The notes below the pieces were generated by a model. It saw nothing but the letters and a program-made list of their open reading frames with translations. It did not search any database and was not told the origin of the DNA. Source: Pseudomonas sp. GM80 (GTDB lineage Bacteria; Pseudomonadota; Gammaproteobacteria; Pseudomonadales; Pseudomonadaceae). Taken from it: a stretch of DNA of 64,000 bases. The position numbers and the translations under genes were made by a program. Positions 1 through 8,705 of the stretch are shown here, piece after piece (within the stretch, counting starts at the first letter, position 1; each line of letters begins with the position of its first letter). The stretch is taken from positions 27,590-91,589 of the forward strand of contig NZ_AKJD01000052.1 of the NCBI RefSeq assembly GCF_000282515.1, given 5' to 3'.

Positions 1-276
1 GTGCCCAGTCTGCAATTGCTCGTTGGCAAACGCCGAAAACCGCCCGCCGGCCACGCGTTTGATCGCAATGCGCAGTTCGCCGTCATTGACCCCGGTGCAG
101 ATCGAATACGAGCGGCGCACTTCTTCGCCGTCCATCTGCGTGCGCATCACCAGGTGCTGGCCCTGTGTGAACTGAAAACTGTCCTGCAGGTGCTGCGGAA
201 TGTCGAAGGCGATGGACACGGCGTCACGGGTTTCGCTGCGTACATCCTTGATGGTCAGGCTGTGAAATTTGCTCAT
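1..276 (-). CDS. paaE: Phenylacetyl-CoA epoxidase reductase subunit PaaE (3' part missing)
   Basis: Only the first 92 codons are present; the gene runs off the left edge. PaaE is the FAD/2Fe-2S reductase that passes electrons from NADPH to the diiron oxygenase PaaA in the 1,2-epoxidation of phenylacetyl-CoA. The visible part has the start of a ferredoxin-NADP reductase fold, with the FAD-binding motif RRSYSICT at about residues 54-61. The ATG at 274-276 has a GGAG ribosome site, and the 14 bases GGAGAACAATAATG are identical to those at the paaA start. It follows paaD with a 30-bp gap and is the fifth gene of the paaABCDE unit. The ferredoxin domain expected at the C terminus lies outside the window. 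Confidence 0.9.
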   Translation of the reverse strand, partial: MSKFHSLTIKDVRSETRDAVSIAFDIPQHLQDSFQFTQGQHLVMRTQMDGEEVRRSYSICTGVNDGELRIAIKRVAGGRFSAFANEQLQTGH

Positions 277-306
277 TATTGTTCTCCCGACACGGCGCAG
301 GGCCGC

Positions 307-840
307 TCAGATGCACTTGAAATAGTCGAAGGGCTCGCGGCAATCGCAGCAGCGGTACAAGGCTTTGCACGCGGTCGAACCGAACTCGCTGAGCACTTCG
401 GTGTGGGCGCTGCCGCACTGCGGGCAGAGCACCGTCGGACTCTCGCCGAGCAGCGTGCGTTTGCTTGCGCTGCCATCGGGCGGGGCGATGCCGTAAGCGC
501 GCAGGCGTTCGCGGCCATCGGCGGTGATCCAGTCGGTCGACCACGCCGGGGTCAATTTGCGCTCCAGTTTCGGCGCATTGAATCCGGCCTGTTCCAGCGC
601 GGTGCGGATGTCATCCTCGATCACTTCGGTGGCCGGGCAACCGGAGTAGGTCGGCGTGACCACCACGTGCAGATGTCCGGCCTGCCAGTCGAGATCGCGG
701 ACGATGCCCAGATCGACCACACTGACCACCGGCACTTCCGGATCCATGACTTCGGCGAGGGTCGCCCAGGCCTTGTCCAGATCACCGAGCAGCGCCGGCC
801 GGCCGCCGCGGTCGCTGGTGATCAACTCACCAGGTTGCAT
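307..840 (-). CDS. paaD: Phenylacetate-CoA oxygenase assembly protein PaaD
   Basis: A 177-aa protein with an N-terminal MIP18/SufT-like (DUF59) domain, including DPEVPVVSVVDLG near residues 33-45 and TYSGCPATE further on. A C-terminal cysteine cluster (CPQC, then CKALYRCCDC) probably binds a metal or Fe-S cluster. PaaD is thought to help mature the Fe-S or diiron centres of the phenylacetyl-CoA epoxidase rather than to catalyse a step. The ATG at 838-840 was chosen because it gives the usual PaaD N terminus; longer in-frame extensions would run deep into paaC. As called, it overlaps the end of paaC by 14 bp, which suggests translational coupling. Confidence 0.9.
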   Translation of the reverse strand: MQPGELITSDRGGRPALLGDLDKAWATLAEVMDPEVPVVSVVDLGIVRDLDWQAGHLHVVVTPTYSGCPATEVIEDDIRTALEQAGFNAPKLERKLTPAWSTDWITADGRERLRAYGIAPPDGSASKRTLLGESPTVLCPQCGSAHTEVLSEFGSTACKALYRCCDCREPFDYFKCI

Positions 841-1588
841 CGGGGTACGCTCGGGGCAGGAACTGCATTTCTGCGAGCAAAATGCCCAGGTGTTCGCTGT
901 GCAGACCGCGACGGGCATTCAGATAGAAGTAGCTCGGCGCCGCCGGGACGGGCAGGGTGGCGCGGGCGAATACTTCGTTGACCGTGGCTTGCCATTGCGC
1001 AGCGACGCTGGCGATGTCCGGCGAAATACCGGCCGCGCACAGACGTTGTTCGCTGTCGTCGGCAGCGATCAGTTCGACGGTGAAACGCCAGACTTCCGGG
1101 ATCGCCGCGAGCATGCGCTGATGGCTTTCTTCGGTGCCGTCGCCCAGGCGTTCGATCCACTCGCCGGAGCGGCGCAGGTGATAGGTGACTTCCTTGACCG
1201 CTTTGGCGGCGATCCCGGCAATGCGTTCGTCGCTCGACTGGCTCAGGCCCTGCAACACTGGCAGATGCCAGGCGTCGTAGAAGAATTGCTTGAGCATGGT
1301 CACGGCGTAATCGCCATTCGGTTGCTCGACCAGCAGCAGATTGCGGTAGGCGCGCTCGTCGCGGCGGAAGGCCAGATCATCGGCATCGCGGCCGTCATCG
1401 AGCAACTCGGCAGCGTATTCCAGCCAGTGCCGCGCCTGGCCGACGAGGTCGAGGCCGACGTTCATCAGCGCCAGTTCTTCTTCCAGCGCCGGCGCCTTGC
1501 CGCACCATTGGCACAGGCGCTGGCCCTGAATCAGGGCGCTGTCGCCGAGGCGCAGCAGGTATTCGATCAGATCGGTTTTATCGTTCAT
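827..1588 (-). CDS. paaC: Phenylacetyl-CoA epoxidase structural subunit PaaC
   Basis: A 253-aa ferritin-like, all-helical protein. It is the non-catalytic partner of PaaA in the PaaABCE multicomponent oxygenase that converts phenylacetyl-CoA to its ring-1,2-epoxide. The N terminus (MNDKTDLIEYLLRLGD) and the motifs GQRLCQWCGKAP and EELALMNVGLDLVGQAR are typical of PaaC. The start at 1586-1588 has a GAGG ribosome site seven bases upstream. It sits 8 bp after paaB and overlaps paaD, in the standard paaABCDE order. Confidence 0.94.
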   Translation of the reverse strand: MNDKTDLIEYLLRLGDSALIQGQRLCQWCGKAPALEEELALMNVGLDLVGQARHWLEYAAELLDDGRDADDLAFRRDERAYRNLLLVEQPNGDYAVTMLKQFFYDAWHLPVLQGLSQSSDERIAGIAAKAVKEVTYHLRRSGEWIERLGDGTEESHQRMLAAIPEVWRFTVELIAADDSEQRLCAAGISPDIASVAAQWQATVNEVFARATLPVPAAPSYFYLNARRGLHSEHLGILLAEMQFLPRAYPDATW

Positions 1589-1596
1589 GGTCGACC

Positions 1597-1878
1597 TCAC
1601 ATGTGCCCGACTTCGGCCGGCAGTTCGTAGAAACTGGCGTGGCGATAAACCTTGTCGTCAGCCGGATCGAACAGCGGATCCTTTTCATCCGGCGACGAGG
1701 CGGTGATCAGCGCCGAAGGCACCACCCACAGGCTCACGCCCTCGCTGCGGCGGGTGTAGAGCTCGCGCGCGTTTTCGATGGCCATGGTGGTGTCGGCGGC
1801 ATGCACGCTGCCGACGTGTTTGTGATTGAGGCCGTGCTTGCTGCGCACGAAAACTTCGAAAAGGGTCCATTGGGACAT
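1597..1878 (-). CDS. paaB: Phenylacetyl-CoA epoxidase subunit PaaB
   Basis: A 93-aa small subunit of the phenylacetyl-CoA epoxidase. The N terminus MSQWTLFEVFVRSKHGLNHK and the motif LYTRRSEGVSLWVVPS are characteristic. PaaB is needed to join the PaaA/PaaC core to the reductase PaaE. The ATG at 1876-1878 was taken because GGAG lies eight bases upstream; a GTG nine bases earlier is possible but less well placed. The 162-bp gap to paaA is unusual for this operon and is filled by a palindromic repeat at 1921-2023. Confidence 0.93.
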   Translation of the reverse strand: MSQWTLFEVFVRSKHGLNHKHVGSVHAADTTMAIENARELYTRRSEGVSLWVVPSALITASSPDEKDPLFDPADDKVYRHASFYELPAEVGHM

Positions 1879-1920
1879 GTCATTCACTCCACATCAGTTC
1901 GGTTAGTGCGGCTGACAATC

Positions 1921-2023
1921 GATCGTTCCCACGCTCCTGCGTGGGAATGCAGCCCGTGACGCTCCGCGTCACTGGACGCAGAGCGTCCCTTGAGGCGTTC
2001 CCACGCAGAGCGTGGGAACGATC
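1921..2023. repeat. 103-bp inverted-repeat element inside the paa operon (copy A)
   Basis: The ends are inverted repeats (GATCGTTCCCACGC at the left, GCGTGGGAACGATC at the right). In the middle is a second palindrome, GTGACGCTCCGCGTCAC. A nearly identical copy lies at 63898-63999. The form is that of a Pseudomonas REP doublet (REPIN), a non-autonomous repeat. It separates paaA from paaB and would fold into a strong hairpin in the operon mRNA. Confidence 0.85.
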
Positions 2024-2040
2024 AGCAGTCGTGCCTTGGG

Positions 2041-3030
2041 TCAGGCGGCGTTCTTGTTGTTCTTTTTGCGGGCGTGGGCGACGGCGGCTTCGCGGACCCA
2101 GGCGCCGTCTTCGATAGCTTTGCGGCGGGTGGCTACTCGTTCCTGATTGCACGGGCCGTTGCCCTTGAGCACTTCGTAGAATTCGTTCCACTGGATTTCG
2201 CCAAAATCGTAGTGACCGCGCTCGGCGTTCCACTTCAAGTCAGGATCGGGGCAGGTGCAGCCGAGCAGTTCAAGCTGCGGGATGGTCTGGTCGATGAAGC
2301 GCTGGCGCAGTTCGTCGTTGCTTTGGCGCTTGATCTTCCAGGCCATCGATTGCGCACTGTTTGGCGAGTGCTCATCGCTCGGGCCGAACATCATCAGCGA
2401 CGGCCACCACAGGCGATTGATCGCGTCCTGCACCATGTCTTTTTGCGCCTGAGTGCCGTGACGCATCATGGTCAGGAGGATTTCGTAGCCCTGGCGCTGG
2501 TGGAAACTCTCTTCCTTGCAGATGCGCACCATTGCCCGCGAGTAGGGGCCGTACGAAGTGCGCTGCAACACCACCTGATTGACGATCGCGGCACCGTCGA
2601 CCAGCCAGCCCACCGCGCCCATGTCGGCCCAGTTCAGCGTCGGGTAATTGAAGATGCTCGAATATTTGGCTTTGCCGCTGTGCAGCTTGGCGATCTCTTC
2701 ATCGCGGTCGGCACCGAGGGTTTCCATCGCGCTGTAGAGGTACAGACCGTGGCCAGCCTCATCCTGAATCTTCGCCATCAATTGCAATTTGCGTTTGAGT
2801 GACGGTGCGCGAGTCACCCAGTTGCCTTCCGGGAGCATGCCGACGATTTCGGAGTGGGCGTGCTGGGAAATCTGCCGGATCAGCGTCTGGCGATATGCAT
2901 CGGGCATCCAGTTTTTCGCTTCAATCTTGATTTCTGAATCGATTTTTTCCTGGAAGGCGCGTTCCTCGTCGGACATCTCCGCAAGGTCTTTGATGCGCTT
3001 GACGCCGGTTTCTACAAGCTGTGCGTACAT
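2041..3030 (-). CDS. paaA: Phenylacetyl-CoA epoxidase catalytic subunit PaaA
   Basis: A 329-aa diiron oxygenase subunit that inserts oxygen into the aromatic ring of phenylacetyl-CoA to give the 1,2-epoxide. Both iron-ligand helices are visible: KIQDEAGHG (ExxH) and CKEESFHQR (EExxH). The start [16 protein letters not shown] and the length match the family. GGAGAACAATA directly precedes the ATG at 3028-3030, the same leader as paaE. It is the first gene of the paaABCDE unit, with its own promoter region at 3031-3180 downstream of the paaK terminator. Confidence 0.96.
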   Translation of the reverse strand: MYAQLVETGVKRIKDLAEMSDEERAFQEKIDSEIKIEAKNWMPDAYRQTLIRQISQHAHSEIVGMLPEGNWVTRAPSLKRKLQLMAKIQDEAGHGLYLYSAMETLGADRDEEIAKLHSGKAKYSSIFNYPTLNWADMGAVGWLVDGAAIVNQVVLQRTSYGPYSRAMVRICKEESFHQRQGYEILLTMMRHGTQAQKDMVQDAINRLWWPSLMMFGPSDEHSPNSAQSMAWKIKRQSNDELRQRFIDQTIPQLELLGCTCPDPDLKWNAERGHYDFGEIQWNEFYEVLKGNGPCNQERVATRRKAIEDGAWVREAAVAHARKKNNKNAA

Positions 3031-3087
3031 TATTGTTCTCCTGCCTCAGGTTTTTCGAAGGCATGTTCGAGGGCATGGAGAACTTTA

Positions 3088-3106
3088 TAAGTGATACGGA
3101 AATTAA
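3088..3106 (-). promoter_or_regulatory. Candidate PaaX operator upstream of paaA
   Basis: AAGTGATACGGAAATTAA lies about 60 bp upstream of the paaA start. The GTGATACGnAAAT core recurs before paaF (9567), with a related site before paaY (9774). It resembles the PaaX site as I recall it for E. coli (a TGATTC-containing 15-mer). The strand given is that of the gene it probably controls. Confidence 0.5.
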
Positions 3107-3189
3107 TATCAAACACAAAATAACGTGTCGTATGTTTTTTCTGTATCGCTTCGGATGAATGGTGAAAGTTGCCTAGCTTTTGCAAAACG

Positions 3190-3229
3190 GAAAAACGCGC
3201 ACGGCGATGCTCGGCAGAGCATTGCCGTG
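3190..3229 (-). terminator. Rho-independent terminator of the paaF-K transcript
   Basis: A 13-bp stem (CACGGCGATGCTC with GAGCATTGCCGTG, one G-T pair on one strand) has the 4-base loop GGCA. Read on the minus strand, the stem is followed by CGCGTTTTTCC. It lies 70 bp after the paaK stop and before the paaA promoter, so it probably ends the upper paa transcript. Confidence 0.65.
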
Positions 3230-3298
3230 GTTTTGCAGGGGGAGGGAAGGAGTGCAGCGAGCAGCGAAGGCCTTGCACCTTCGCCGCTGTTATTGCGA

Positions 3299-4624
3299 TT
3301 AAGCTTTCGCGCGTTTGTCGATCACATGGCAGGCCTTGCCTTCCGAGCGTTTGATCGAGAACGGCGGCTGCAGCAGTACCCGTGAACTGATACCGATGTA
3401 GGTCTTGATGTGCTTGCTCAGCTCGCCGCACACGGCTTTCTGCTGTTCATCACTCAAGCCTTGATGCTCGGCCTTGAGTTCGACGTGGACATCGACGCTG
3501 TCGAGATTGCCGTTGCGATACAGATGAATCTCGTACGACTCCGACAGCTGTTTGACTTTCAATACCTGCTCTTCGACCTGGGTCGGGAACACGTTGACGC
3601 CACGGATGATCAGCATGTCGTCGCTGCGGCCGGTGATCTTGTCGATACGGCGCATCGGGCGTGCGGTGCCCGGCAGCAGGCGAGTGAGGTCGCGGGTGCG
3701 GTAGCGGATCATCGGCAGGGCTTCTTTGCTCAGCGAGGTGAACACCAGTTCGCCCATCTGTCCGTCCGGCAGCACTTCGCCGGTGATCGGGTCGATGATT
3801 TCCGGGTAGAAGTGGTCTTCCCAGATCGTCGGGCCGTCGCGGCTTTCCGCGCATTCCATGGCCACACCCGGGCCCATGATTTCCGACAAGCCATAGATGT
3901 CGAGCGCAGTGATGCCCAGACGAGCCTCGATGGCGCTGCGCAGTTCGGCGGTCCACGGTTCGGCGCCGAAGATGCCAAGGCGCAGGGCCAGTTTGTGCGG
4001 ATCAATGCCCTGGCGTTCGATCTCGTCGGCGATGTTGAGCATGTACGACGGCGTGACCATGATGATGTCGGGCTGGAAATCCTTGATCAGTTGCACTTGT
4101 TTTTCGGTCTGGCCGCCGGACATCGGGATCACTGTGCAACCGAGGCGCTCAGCACCGTAATGCGCGCCGAGGCCGCCAGTGAACAGGCCGTAACCGTAAG
4201 AGATGTGCACCTTGTCGCCACGGCGACCGCCGCCGGCGCGAATCGAACGGGCAACGATGTTGGCCCAGGTGTCGATGTCATTCTGCGTGTAACCGACCAC
4301 GGTCGGTTTGCCGGTGGTGCCGCTGGAAGCGTGCAGGCGCACGACGTCATGCATCGGCACGGCAAACATGCCGTAGGGGTAGTTGTCGCGCAGGTCGGAT
4401 TTGGTGGTGAACGGAAACTTCGCCAGATCGTCGAGCGAGCGAATGTCATCCGGGTGTACGCCCAGCGCATCGAAGCGTTGGCGGTACAGCGGCACATTGT
4501 TGTAGGCGTGGTTGAGGCTCCAGCGCAGGCGCTCGAGTTGATGCTGACGCAACTGGTCGACGCTGGCGGTTTCCAGCGGATCCAGTTCAGGGTTGAGCAC
4601 GGCTTGGGCAATTGGCATGTTCAT
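3299..4624 (-). CDS. paaK: Phenylacetate-CoA ligase PaaK
   Basis: A 441-aa AMP-forming ligase that activates phenylacetate to phenylacetyl-CoA, the entry step of the pathway. Visible motifs are the phosphate loop ASSGTTGKPTVVGYT, the GLSEIMGPG adenylate motif and the C-terminal GRSDDMLIIRGVNVFPTQ hinge region. The ATG at 4622-4624 was chosen because GAGTG lies five bases upstream; a second ATG six bases later is also possible. It is the last gene of the paaFGHIJK unit, after a 99-bp gap holding a small GC hairpin. Confidence 0.95.
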   Translation of the reverse strand: MNMPIAQAVLNPELDPLETASVDQLRQHQLERLRWSLNHAYNNVPLYRQRFDALGVHPDDIRSLDDLAKFPFTTKSDLRDNYPYGMFAVPMHDVVRLHASSGTTGKPTVVGYTQNDIDTWANIVARSIRAGGGRRGDKVHISYGYGLFTGGLGAHYGAERLGCTVIPMSGGQTEKQVQLIKDFQPDIIMVTPSYMLNIADEIERQGIDPHKLALRLGIFGAEPWTAELRSAIEARLGITALDIYGLSEIMGPGVAMECAESRDGPTIWEDHFYPEIIDPITGEVLPDGQMGELVFTSLSKEALPMIRYRTRDLTRLLPGTARPMRRIDKITGRSDDMLIIRGVNVFPTQVEEQVLKVKQLSESYEIHLYRNGNLDSVDVHVELKAEHQGLSDEQQKAVCGELSKHIKTYIGISSRVLLQPPFSIKRSEGKACHVIDKRAKA

Positions 4625-4652
4625 GACTTCACTCGAATTATTTTTGTGTTTC

Positions 4653-4672
4653 AGCCCCGCCTGCGCGGGGCT
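4653..4672. other. GC-rich hairpin between paaJ and paaK
   Basis: An 8-bp stem, AGCCCCGC with GCGGGGCT, has a 4-base loop. On the minus strand it is followed by an A-rich run rather than T residues, so it is not a standard terminator. It may stabilise or separate the upstream message. Confidence 0.5.
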
Positions 4673-4723
4673 CTGAGTGCATGCCCCAAGGATACCTGTC
4701 GGCACCTCGGGAATCGCGGTTCT

Positions 4724-5935
4724 TTAGTCGGATAAACGCTCGATCACCAGCGCGATGCCCTGGCCGACGCCGATGCACATGGTGCACAGCGCGTAGCGGC
4801 CGCTGCGTTCTTCCAGTTCCTGCAGGGCGGTAGTGACCAGTCGTGCGCCGCTCATCCCCAGCGGATGGCCGAGGGCGATGGCGCCGCCGTTCGGGTTGAC
4901 GCGTGGGTCGTTGTCGCCGAGACCGAGTTCACGCAACACCGCCAGGCCTTGCGCGGCGAAGGCTTCGTTAAGTTCGATGACGTTCATGTCGGCAAGGCTG
5001 AGGTTGGCCAGTTCCAGCACCTTGCGCGTCGCCGGCACCGGGCCGATGCCCATGATGCGCGGCTCGACGCCAGCGGTGGCCATCGCCACGACCCGACCGC
5101 GTGCCTTCAAACCGTAACGCTGAGCGGTTTTTGCGTCGGCCAGCAGCAAGGCGCAAGCACCGTCATTGACGCCCGAGGCATTGCCGGCGGTGATGCTGCC
5201 GCCCTCGCGGAACGGCGTGCCGAGTTTTTGCAGTTGTTCCAGCGTGGTGTCGGCGCGCGGATGTTCGTCGTGCTCGACGACTTTGGCCGGGCCTTTGCGC
5301 TGGGGGATTTCCACGGCAACGATCTCTTTCGCCAGTCGTCCGCTGGCCTGCGCGGCCGAGGCACGTTGCTGGCTGCGCAGGGCGAAGGCGTCCTGGTCGG
5401 CGCGGGAGATGTTGAACTGTGCGGCGACGTTTTCTGCGGTCTCTGGCATCGAATCAATGCCAAAGGCTTTCTTCATCAGCGGATTGACGAAGCGCCAGCC
5501 GATGGTGGTGTCGTACATTTCTACCGAACGGGAAAACGCGGTCTCGGCCTTGCCCATCACCAGCGGCGCACGCGACATCGATTCGACGCCGCCGACCAGC
5601 ATCAGCCCGGCCTCTCCGCTGCGAATCGCCCGTGCGGCAGTGCCGATCGCATCCAGTCCGGAACCGCACAAACGGTTGAGCGTAGTGCCCGGCACGCTGA
5701 CCGGCAGCCCGGCCAACAGCGCCGACATGCGCGCAACGTTGCGGTTGTCTTCGCCGGCCTGATTGGCGCAGCCGTAGATCACGTCGTCGACCTGGCTCCA
5801 GTCGACTTGCGGGTGGCGGCGCAACAGTTCACGCAGCGGCACGGCGCCGAGGTCGTCGGCGCGCACGCTGCTCAAACTGCCGGCGTAGCGACCGATCGGG
5901 GTGCGCACGGCGTCGATGATCAGAGCGTCATTCAT
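4724..5935 (-). CDS. paaJ: 3-oxoadipyl-CoA / 3-oxo-5,6-dehydrosuberyl-CoA thiolase
   Basis: A 403-aa thiolase that splits 3-oxoadipyl-CoA into succinyl-CoA and acetyl-CoA, and also acts on the longer dehydrosuberyl intermediate in the phenylacetate route. The nucleophile is Cys90 (NRLCGSGLD), with His357 (GHPLGMSG) and Cys387 (CIGVGQG) completing the site. The start MNDALIIDAVRTPIGRYAG is typical of PcaF/PaaJ. The gene overlaps the end of paaI by 8 bp. The sequence alone does not separate PaaJ from PcaF; the position inside the paa operon favours PaaJ. Confidence 0.93.
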   Translation of the reverse strand: MNDALIIDAVRTPIGRYAGSLSSVRADDLGAVPLRELLRRHPQVDWSQVDDVIYGCANQAGEDNRNVARMSALLAGLPVSVPGTTLNRLCGSGLDAIGTAARAIRSGEAGLMLVGGVESMSRAPLVMGKAETAFSRSVEMYDTTIGWRFVNPLMKKAFGIDSMPETAENVAAQFNISRADQDAFALRSQQRASAAQASGRLAKEIVAVEIPQRKGPAKVVEHDEHPRADTTLEQLQKLGTPFREGGSITAGNASGVNDGACALLLADAKTAQRYGLKARGRVVAMATAGVEPRIMGIGPVPATRKVLELANLSLADMNVIELNEAFAAQGLAVLRELGLGDNDPRVNPNGGAIALGHPLGMSGARLVTTALQELEERSGRYALCTMCIGVGQGIALVIERLSD

Positions 5936-6377
5936 GGGGAGTCTCCGGCGTCAGCACGGTGCCGCGCACTTTGTAGGATTTGCCGTGGAACAGGGCGATC
6001 AACTGGCCCTGCTGGTTTTCAATGCGCACGTCGTAATTGCCGGTGCGGCCCGAGCGTGATTGCTCGGTGCAGCGTGCGGTGAGCGTGTCGCCAAACTGCG
6101 CGGGCGCGATGTAATCGATGCTGCAACCGATCGCCACGGTGGCGTCGTTGTAACTGTTGCAGGCGAAGGCAAACGCCGAGTCGGCGAGGGCGAAGAGGAA
6201 ACCGCCGTGGCAGGTGCCGTGGCCTTGAATCATGTCGGCGCGCACGCCCATGCCCAAGGTGCATCTGCCGGGTGCGGCGCTGATCAGGCGGATGCCCAAA
6301 CCTTGGGTGGCGGCATCGCGGTCGAACATGGTTTGTGCGCAACGGCTGGCGAGGCTCATGGCTTCAAGGCTGGTCAT
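5928..6377 (-). CDS. paaI: Hydroxyphenylacetyl-CoA thioesterase PaaI
   Basis: A 149-aa hot-dog-fold thioesterase. In the pathway it is thought to rescue CoA from dead-end hydroxyphenylacetyl-CoA and related products. The motif GHGTCHGGFLFALADSAFAFACN contains the HGG turn and catalytic Asp of this family. The ATG at 6375-6377 has GGGAG eight bases upstream and makes the gene overlap paaH by 14 bp. It overlaps paaJ downstream by 8 bp, so paaH-I-J are probably translationally coupled. Confidence 0.92.
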   Translation of the reverse strand: MTSLEAMSLASRCAQTMFDRDAATQGLGIRLISAAPGRCTLGMGVRADMIQGHGTCHGGFLFALADSAFAFACNSYNDATVAIGCSIDYIAPAQFGDTLTARCTEQSRSGRTGNYDVRIENQQGQLIALFHGKSYKVRGTVLTPETPHE

Positions 6378-7878
6378 GGAATGTGCTCCCTTCGGCGACT
6401 TTGCGGCGCAACAGCAGCGATGGCCGATAGCGCTCTTCGCCGTAACTGGCTTGCAGGTGGTCGAGGACTTGGCTGATCTGCGCCAGGCCGATGCGCTCGG
6501 CCCAGGCCAATGGGCCTTGCGGGTAATTCACTCCAGCGCGCATGGCCAGATCGATGTCTGCTGCCGAGGCAACGTCGTGCAGCACGGTGTCGGCGGCTTC
6601 GTTGGCGAGCATGGCGACGGTGCGCAGCACGGCGAGGCCCGGTGTGTCGCTGAGCAGACTGACCTGCAGGCGGGCGCTTTGCAGCAGGGCGATGCCTTGT
6701 TCGCGGGCGTCAGCACTGATGCCCGCCGAGCAACTGATGGCGATGCGTTTGGCGCTGGCGTAATCGAAAGCCAGGTCAATCAGGATCAGATTGCGCAGGC
6801 CGTCTTCCTTCGCACGTTGGCTGGCCATGCGCCCGTCGCTCAGGGCCAATACCGCGTCGCCGACCCTTAACAGGCCTTTGCCATCGCGCTTGATCACGCT
6901 GGTTTTCAGGCGTGGCAGCAAATCGTTGAGGACGCCGAGATCGCCTTCGACCACGCAGCTATCGAAGCTCGCATCGCTGCTGATCTGTTGCGGCTGCGGA
7001 CGTTGCGCACCTTCGCTGTAATCGTAAAAACCACGACCGCTTTTGCGGCCGAAACGCCCGGCGTCGACCAGTTCTTTCTGGATCAGCGACGGCTGAAAAC
7101 GGCTGTCGCCGTAATAGGCGTCGAACACCGAACAGGTCACTGCGTAATTCACATCGTGGCCGATCAGATCAGTGAGTTCGAAGGCGCCCATAGCGAAGCC
7201 GCCAGCCTCACGCATCAGCGCGTCGAGCGTCGCGCAATCGGCTGCGCCTTCTTGTAGCAGGCGCAGGCTTTCGGCGTAGAACGGCCGGGCCACGCGATTG
7301 ACGATGAAACCCGGCGTCGAACGGGTGTGCACCGGTTGCTTGCCCCAGGCTTTGGCGGTGTCGAACAAGGTCTGAGCGAGGGCGGGATCGCTGGCCAGCC
7401 CGGAGACGATTTCTACCAATGGCATGACGGGCGCCGGGTTGAAAAAGTGCAGCCCGAGCAGTCGTTCCGGGCGTTGCAGGCCTGCGGCAATGCTAGTGAT
7501 CGATAGCGAAGAGGTGTTGCTGGCCAGAATGCAGTCGGCGCGGCAAAGGCTTTCCAATTGCTTGAAAAGCGCGCGTTTGACCTCGAGGTTTTCGACGATC
7601 GCCTCAATGATCAGCGTGCAGTCAGCCAGCGTTTCGATGGCTTCCACTGCGTGCAAGCGAGCAACGATTTCGCCGCGCTCATCCGCCGCGAGTTTACCTT
7701 TCTCCACGCGTTTGCCGAGCTGGCGATCGATGCCGTCGATGGCTTGCGCGGCGGCGCCCGGACGATTGTCCAGCAGCAACACCGAATGCCCGGCTTGCGC
7801 CGCGACTTGCGCAATGCCGGCACCCATGGCGCCGGCACCGATCACGGCGATTTTTGCGTTGCGGTCGAGTGCGCTCAT
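6364..7878 (-). CDS. paaH: 3-hydroxyadipyl-CoA dehydrogenase PaaH
   Basis: A 504-aa NAD-dependent dehydrogenase that oxidises 3-hydroxyadipyl-CoA to 3-oxoadipyl-CoA. The Rossmann motif GAGAMG is at residues 14-19. The 3-hydroxyacyl-CoA dehydrogenase signature LLGLHFFNPAPVMPLVEIVSG and a duplicated C-terminal dimerisation domain follow. The length of about 500 aa is that of PaaH rather than the short 3-hydroxybutyryl-CoA dehydrogenases. The start lies two bases after the paaG stop. Confidence 0.95.
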   Translation of the reverse strand: MSALDRNAKIAVIGAGAMGAGIAQVAAQAGHSVLLLDNRPGAAAQAIDGIDRQLGKRVEKGKLAADERGEIVARLHAVEAIETLADCTLIIEAIVENLEVKRALFKQLESLCRADCILASNTSSLSITSIAAGLQRPERLLGLHFFNPAPVMPLVEIVSGLASDPALAQTLFDTAKAWGKQPVHTRSTPGFIVNRVARPFYAESLRLLQEGAADCATLDALMREAGGFAMGAFELTDLIGHDVNYAVTCSVFDAYYGDSRFQPSLIQKELVDAGRFGRKSGRGFYDYSEGAQRPQPQQISSDASFDSCVVEGDLGVLNDLLPRLKTSVIKRDGKGLLRVGDAVLALSDGRMASQRAKEDGLRNLILIDLAFDYASAKRIAISCSAGISADAREQGIALLQSARLQVSLLSDTPGLAVLRTVAMLANEAADTVLHDVASAADIDLAMRAGVNYPQGPLAWAERIGLAQISQVLDHLQASYGEERYRPSLLLRRKVAEGSTFHDQP

Positions 7879-7880
7879 GT

Positions 7881-8672
7881 TCAGCGACCCTTGAACGCTG
7901 GGGTGCGTTTGTCCATGAAGGCGCTGACGCCTTCGCGGTAATCCTCGCTGCGCCCGGCCAGCCGTTGCAGGTCGCGCTCCAGCTCAAGCTGTTCATCGAA
8001 GGTGTTGCTGAGGCTGGCGTTGAGGCTGCGTTTGATCAGCGCCAGACCGTAAGTCGGTTGCGTGGCCAGGTGGCGGGCGAGGGTCAGGGCTTCGTCGCGC
8101 AATTGCGCATCGTCGACGCAGCGGTAGATCAGCCCCCATTGCTCGGCCTGTTCGGCGCTCAAACGGTTGCCGAGCAAGGCCAGGGCTTTGGCGCGGGCCA
8201 TGCCGACCAGTCGCGGCAACGTCCAGGTGCCGCCGGAATCCGGGATCAGGCCGATTTTGCAGAACGCCTGAATGAAGCTCGCCGAACGCGCTGCCAGCAC
8301 CAGATCGCAGGCCAGCGGAATGTTCGCCCCGGCCCCGGCCGCAACGCCGTTGACCGCGCAAATCACCGGCATCGGCAGATCGCGCAACTGGCGGATCAGC
8401 GGGTTGTAGAAGGTTTCGATCGATACGCCGAGATCCGGCGCCTCGGTGCCCGGCGCGACGTTGCGGTCGCTGAGGTCTTGCCCGGCGCAGAAGCCGCGAC
8501 CTTCACCAGTCAGCAGCAGCACTCGCACTTCAGGGTTTTGCCGCACCTGCTTCAGCGCTTCTTTGACCTCCAGGTGCATGGCGGTGTTGAAGCTGTTCAG
8601 TTGCTCGGGCCGGTTGAGGCTGAGCAGGGCGACGCCGGCCTCGATGGAAAACAGGATGTGTTCGAAGTTCAT
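7881..8672 (-). CDS. paaG: 1,2-epoxyphenylacetyl-CoA isomerase PaaG
   Basis: A 263-aa crotonase-family isomerase that converts the ring epoxide to the seven-membered oxepin-CoA. The oxyanion-hole region is AGAGANIPL. The GLIPDSGGTW motif places a single acidic residue, Asp145, where hydratases carry Glu, as expected for the isomerase. The ATG at 8670-8672 follows GGAGAG by about ten bases; an upstream TTG is less likely. It lies 33 bp downstream of paaF and two bases before paaH. Confidence 0.93.
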   Translation of the reverse strand: MNFEHILFSIEAGVALLSLNRPEQLNSFNTAMHLEVKEALKQVRQNPEVRVLLLTGEGRGFCAGQDLSDRNVAPGTEAPDLGVSIETFYNPLIRQLRDLPMPVICAVNGVAAGAGANIPLACDLVLAARSASFIQAFCKIGLIPDSGGTWTLPRLVGMARAKALALLGNRLSAEQAEQWGLIYRCVDDAQLRDEALTLARHLATQPTYGLALIKRSLNASLSNTFDEQLELERDLQRLAGRSEDYREGVSAFMDKRTPAFKGR

Positions 8673-8705
8673 GGGCAAGGCTCTCCGGGAGATCGTTCGA
8701 TTCGA

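Noticed and set aside
4653..4672. Hairpin before paaK as an operon terminator
   Set aside because: No T-run follows on the coding strand; the stronger signal is after paaK at 3190-3229.
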